DNA from: Isoptericola luteus
GTDB taxonomy: Bacteria; Actinomycetota; Actinomycetes; Actinomycetales; Cellulomonadaceae
Reading direction: 5' to 3'
Assembly: GCF_020297055.1 (NCBI RefSeq)
Contig: NZ_JAIXCQ010000009.1
Coordinates: forward strand, 62,001-126,000
DNA: 64,000 nt
Shown: piece by piece, positions 61,550 to 64,000 of the stretch
Layout: every line of letters begins with the position of its first letter
Numbering within the stretch: the stretch's first letter is position 1
Notes under the pieces: generated by a model
What the model saw: the letters and a program-made list of their open reading frames with translations, nothing else
The model's database searches: none
Told to the model about the DNA's origin: nothing
Made by a program: the position numbers and the translations under genes

Positions 61550-61894
61550 ATGCAGCCCCTCGGCTACGTCATCATGCAGCCGGAGATGCGCCTGGACCGT
61601 CCGGTCAAGGCCTATGCGCGGTGGTTGCAGCGCATCCCGCGCGTTTTCGCCTCGGCCGTGCTCGGTGACGCCGCTGAGGCTGACGACCGAAGCCATGAGA
61701 TCGCTACCCTGCGCAACTTCCGCAGTCTCATGCCCTTGGCGCACGACGCACGCAAGCCGATGTTCGACCTGCGCGCGGCCGACGGGGCGCTCGGCAGCAC
61801 GCAGCAGTACGTGCAAACCTGCTACCGGGAGTTCAGGTCGCTCGCGGAGGAGATCATTGAGCGGATGGACCTGACCATTTCGGACCCTGCGTAG
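61550..61894 (+). pseudogene. 3' fragment of a ParA-like ATPase gene
   Basis: A 114-residue frame reads MQPLGYVIMQPEMRLDRPVK, LQRIPRVFASAVLGDA, LRNFRSLMPLAHDARKPMFD and CYREFRSLAEEIIERM. This is the C-terminal end I associate with ParA-family ATPases; the Walker A part is absent. It begins within about 16 bp of the truncated helicase on the other strand. The family is moderately certain. Confidence 0.6.
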
Positions 61895-62033
61895 GGGATC
61901 CTTCGATCATGGCGTCGAACGCTCAGCCGCTCTGATGGCGCCGGTTCGGCACTCCGAACCTTTCGCCGCCGGGCCAGGCGACGTGTCAGTTCAAGGGGGA
62001 ACCGGGACCAGACCGCTCGATGGATCGTTGAGC

Positions 62034-63044
62034 TCAGCAGAAGCTGTTGCCGTGGAGGTCCTCGCAGACGAGGCGGGTGCGGGCCTCGGTGACCGTGGCC
62101 GGGTCGGTGGTGCTGGTCGTGGTGATGGCGCCGTCGATGTCGGTCCAGGTGCTGGTTCCCTGGAGGCGGAACCGGCCCTGCCACGTGGTGGTCAGGGTCA
62201 CGGCGATGTCGGTGCGGTAGACGTCGCCCTCGGCGTCGCGGTGCACGCCGGCGTCCGTGTCGGGGTCGCCGAGCCGGCTGTAGGTGTGGCCCACCCACGT
62301 GGCATCGGGAAGAGGGTCGCCGTCACGCCAGGGGTGGCCCGGGTCGGTGGTGGTCAGGGTGCCGCCACCGGCGCCGTGCGGGTCGTCGAAGTCCCACGTG
62401 AACTCGGCAGGGTCGGCGCGGATGACCACGGGCACGCCCAGCAGCACGGCCTCGAGCTCCTGCGGCTCCGCGGTCGTGTAGGCGGGGTAGTGCACGTTGA
62501 CCAGCATGGGTTCGCCGCCCTGGACGATCGCGGGCGGAGCCGTGATCCTCATCGTCGCGAACTCACGCTGCGCCTCGGCGGTAATATCGGCAGGGGTGAT
62601 GCACTCGTTGTCGGTGAGCTGTTCGGGCTCGGCGTACGTGCCGTCGGGGCGGACGCGCTGGACCCAGAGGGCGTTGAGCCAGACGCCGTCGCAGTCGGGC
62701 GTGATCCCGACGTCGAGCATGCCCTCGTCGCACGCCCTCGGGGTCGCCACGATGGCGGAGATCGTGTCGATGTCGGACATCGCGCCGCACGCCCGCGCGT
62801 CGACACGCAGGTACCGGTCCCGAGGCTCGTCGGAGCCTGAACTGTGGCCGTCGCCCGAGGAGGGCCGGGTGCCCTCTCGTCCCGCCTCTAGCGTGTCACC
62901 CACTTCGCCGATCCGGCCCCATACCGAACTTTCTTCGTCCTCGACTATGGTCGTCGTCGATGGCCGGGGTTCTGGTTCTGGCTTGTCGTCCGCCGCAGCA
63001 GTCAAGCACAGCGTGCCCGCAAGGATGCTTCCCAGAAGGCGCAT
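62034..63044 (-). CDS. Secreted protein of unknown function
   Basis: The protein has 336 residues from ATG 63044. The N-terminus MRLLGSILAGTLCLTAAADD is a short signal-like segment. A Pro/Glu/Thr stretch follows, then a globular region with CDGVWLNALWVQRV and WDFDDPHGAGGGTL, the latter like a PKD-type beta fold, and cysteine pairs to the end (CEDLHGNSFC). It starts one base from the stop of the lipoprotein gene (GAG TGAG ATG), so they form an operon. Family unknown. Confidence 0.78.
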   Translation of the reverse strand: MRLLGSILAGTLCLTAAADDKPEPEPRPSTTTIVEDEESSVWGRIGEVGDTLEAGREGTRPSSGDGHSSGSDEPRDRYLRVDARACGAMSDIDTISAIVATPRACDEGMLDVGITPDCDGVWLNALWVQRVRPDGTYAEPEQLTDNECITPADITAEAQREFATMRITAPPAIVQGGEPMLVNVHYPAYTTAEPQELEAVLLGVPVVIRADPAEFTWDFDDPHGAGGGTLTTTDPGHPWRDGDPLPDATWVGHTYSRLGDPDTDAGVHRDAEGDVYRTDIAVTLTTTWQGRFRLQGTSTWTDIDGAITTTSTTDPATVTEARTRLVCEDLHGNSFC

Positions 63045-63045
63045 C

Positions 63046-63642
63046 TCACTCGTCCTCGAGGGCGCTGACGGCAACGATGACCCAGCTGTCGTTCTTCGAG
63101 GCGATCTCGACGCCCAGCTCGAGGGTTACTTGATCTTCTTGGTAGATGACCGAGCCGTCTGAGGCGCTGAGCGTGACCGCGCCTTGAGTGACCTCGATGT
63201 CCATCGGCCAGGTCCCCGTCGCCGCATCTTGTTCGTAGGTGTGGACGACCCGCGCGCTCGTCGGCCCGCTCGTCCATGTGTAGCCCTCGTCGGCGATTTC
63301 GTTTGCACGCTTCAGCCGGTTGGCACAGTGCTGACAGCTCTTGTGCGACATCGCTTCCCACTCGGTGGTGTCACCAGTCGACATCATGTAGTCGTCGAGT
63401 TCAAGGAAGTACACGGCGGCCGCCTCGGCACCGTCAGCCCCGTCGTCGTCCATCGCGTCCGGACGTTCCGGGGCCACGACCACCGCGGTGGCAGTGGGCG
63501 ACGCCGACGGCGATGCGTCGGGACTCGCGCTGTGGGAGGTGGGCTCGGGCGTCGGCGCCACGGGCGGGTCGTCGTCGCACCCGGAGACGAGCAGCACGGC
63601 GGCGAGGCTTGCGGCGGCGTATATGGCCCGGGATCGGGTCAT
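63046..63642 (-). CDS. DUF6318-like lipoprotein
   Basis: The protein has 198 residues from ATG 63642 with AGGGAG upstream. The signal ends in the lipobox LLVSGC, then a Pro/Ser/Thr spacer, then DGAEAAAVYFLELDDYMMSTGDTTEWEAMSHKSCQHCANRL, the pattern of DUF6318 proteins, with two Cys that may form a disulfide. It is anchored outside the membrane. It is the first gene of the pair. Function unknown. Confidence 0.8.
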   Translation of the reverse strand: MTRSRAIYAAASLAAVLLVSGCDDDPPVAPTPEPTSHSASPDASPSASPTATAVVVAPERPDAMDDDGADGAEAAAVYFLELDDYMMSTGDTTEWEAMSHKSCQHCANRLKRANEIADEGYTWTSGPTSARVVHTYEQDAATGTWPMDIEVTQGAVTLSASDGSVIYQEDQVTLELGVEIASKNDSWVIVAVSALEDE

Positions 63643-63735
63643 GACGAGGCTCCCTGTCGGCGGTGACGTCGCCGACACTGTAGAGCAAACCGTCAGATCG
63701 TTGCCCGGGCGTCTGTGGACAGCCCCACCCCTGCC

Positions 63736-63785
63736 GAGTTGTCAGGCCCAGGAGCACCGGAACGTGGACTTGGGCCTGACAAGTC
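63736..63785. repeat. Tandem hairpin 1
   Basis: Arm TTGTCAGGCCCA and its complement TGGGCCTGACAA enclose a 20-base segment with GGAGCACCGGAACGTGGACT. It is nearly the same sequence as hairpin 2, which starts 10 bases later. Confidence 0.8.
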
Positions 63786-63794
63786 GTTGGGGTG

Positions 63795-63848
63795 GCGAGT
63801 TGTCAGGCCCAGGAGCACGGGAACGTGCACGTGGACCTGACAACTCGC
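63795..63848. repeat. Tandem hairpin 2
   Basis: Arm GCGAGTTGTCAGGCCCA pairs with TGGACCTGACAACTCGC with one wobble. The inner GCACG-GGAA-CGTGC forms a second stem with a GGAA loop. It may be a double terminator or a protein site upstream of the GntR gene. Confidence 0.8.
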
Positions 63849-63878
63849 ACGAAGGGGTTGCGCGCCGACGTGGGTCTG

Positions 63879-63904
63879 TGGTTCATTAGTCGAGTAATGA
63901 ACCA
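63879..63904. promoter_or_regulatory. GntR operator dyad at the right edge
   Basis: TGGTTCATTA and TAATGAACCA are perfect 10-bp arms around GTCGAG, 33 bp before the GntR start. The AT-rich centre could be the promoter. Autoregulation by the following GntR protein is likely. Confidence 0.75.
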
Positions 63905-63937
63905 CCGAAGCAAAGAACCAGCCCGAGGGAGGCCCGC

Positions 63938-64000
63938 GTGTTCGACGGACCCGAGCCGATCTACGTCCAGATCGCCCAGATGATCCGGTCGCAGGTGCTC
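63938..64000 (+). CDS. GntR-family regulator, YtrA-like, cut by window end
   Basis: From GTG 63938 (GAGGGAGG upstream) the frame reads VFDGPEPIYVQIAQMIRSQVL, the typical start of a YtrA-type winged helix. Only 21 codons are inside the window. Members of this group often control an ABC exporter in the same operon. Confidence 0.8.
   Translation, partial: MFDGPEPIYVQIAQMIRSQVL

Noticed and set aside
63792..63983. Short frame across tandem hairpin 2 and the GntR start
   Set aside because: It overlaps the hairpin and operator in a frame different from the well-supported GntR start.

Overview
The window is high-GC actinobacterial DNA. It carries mycothiol- and F420-type enzymes, a single-domain GH6 cellulase behind a CebR-like box, an overlapping lysC/asd pair with an internal lysC start, and two long-arm tRNA-Ser genes. 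This fits Micrococcales of the Cellulosimicrobium/Cellulomonas/Promicromonosporaceae kind. The assignment is inferred from gene content, not from a database match.

Positions 85-12980 hold an integrated actinomycete integrative and conjugative element (AICE) of the pSAM2 type. A complete tRNA-Ser(CGA) gene sits at the left edge, and a 36-bp perfect direct repeat (159-194 and 12945-12980) marks attL and attR. The leftward backbone is integrase, Xis-like HTH protein, rolling-circle initiator, FtsK/TraB translocase and two small conserved genes, mostly with overlapping starts and stops. Rightward are a GntR regulator, a HAD hydrolase, an MT-A70 adenine methyltransferase and McrB/McrC. The last three form a restriction/defence cargo of unusual composition.

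Positions 12981-19600 are a patchwork accessory region. It holds an IS481-type element (13084-15765) with a 14-bp target duplication, two-box ends and a passenger gene. It also holds a DUF1778/GNAT toxin-antitoxin pair in reversed order, a second GNAT gene, a 154-bp sequence duplicated from inside the AICE, and relics.

Positions 19600-45630 are chromosomal metabolism and regulation: an SGNH acyltransferase, a serine hydrolase with PadR, GT87, Nramp, acyl-CoA dehydrogenase, LysR/SDR, an FMN-riboswitch-controlled riboflavin transporter (RibM/PnuX), an NCS2 permease, the GH6 cellulase, tRNA-Ser(GGA), SRP RNA, and a MetQ-MetN-MetI transporter behind a possible cysteine-rich leader peptide. Most divergent gene pairs here have near-perfect operator palindromes between them.

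Positions 45670-59690 are core genes (dnaX, recR, DUF5063, lysC, asd) interrupted by insertions: two NUDIX genes, an ABC exporter with a two-component system, and an ArsR/SRPBCC/TauE cluster. Positions 59700-62000 are decayed: a Fic gene with at least three lesions and two 5'-truncated genes (SNF2 helicase and a ParA-like ATPase) joined head to head. The right end has a two-gene secreted/lipoprotein operon, two tandem hairpins, and the start of a GntR regulator cut by the window edge.
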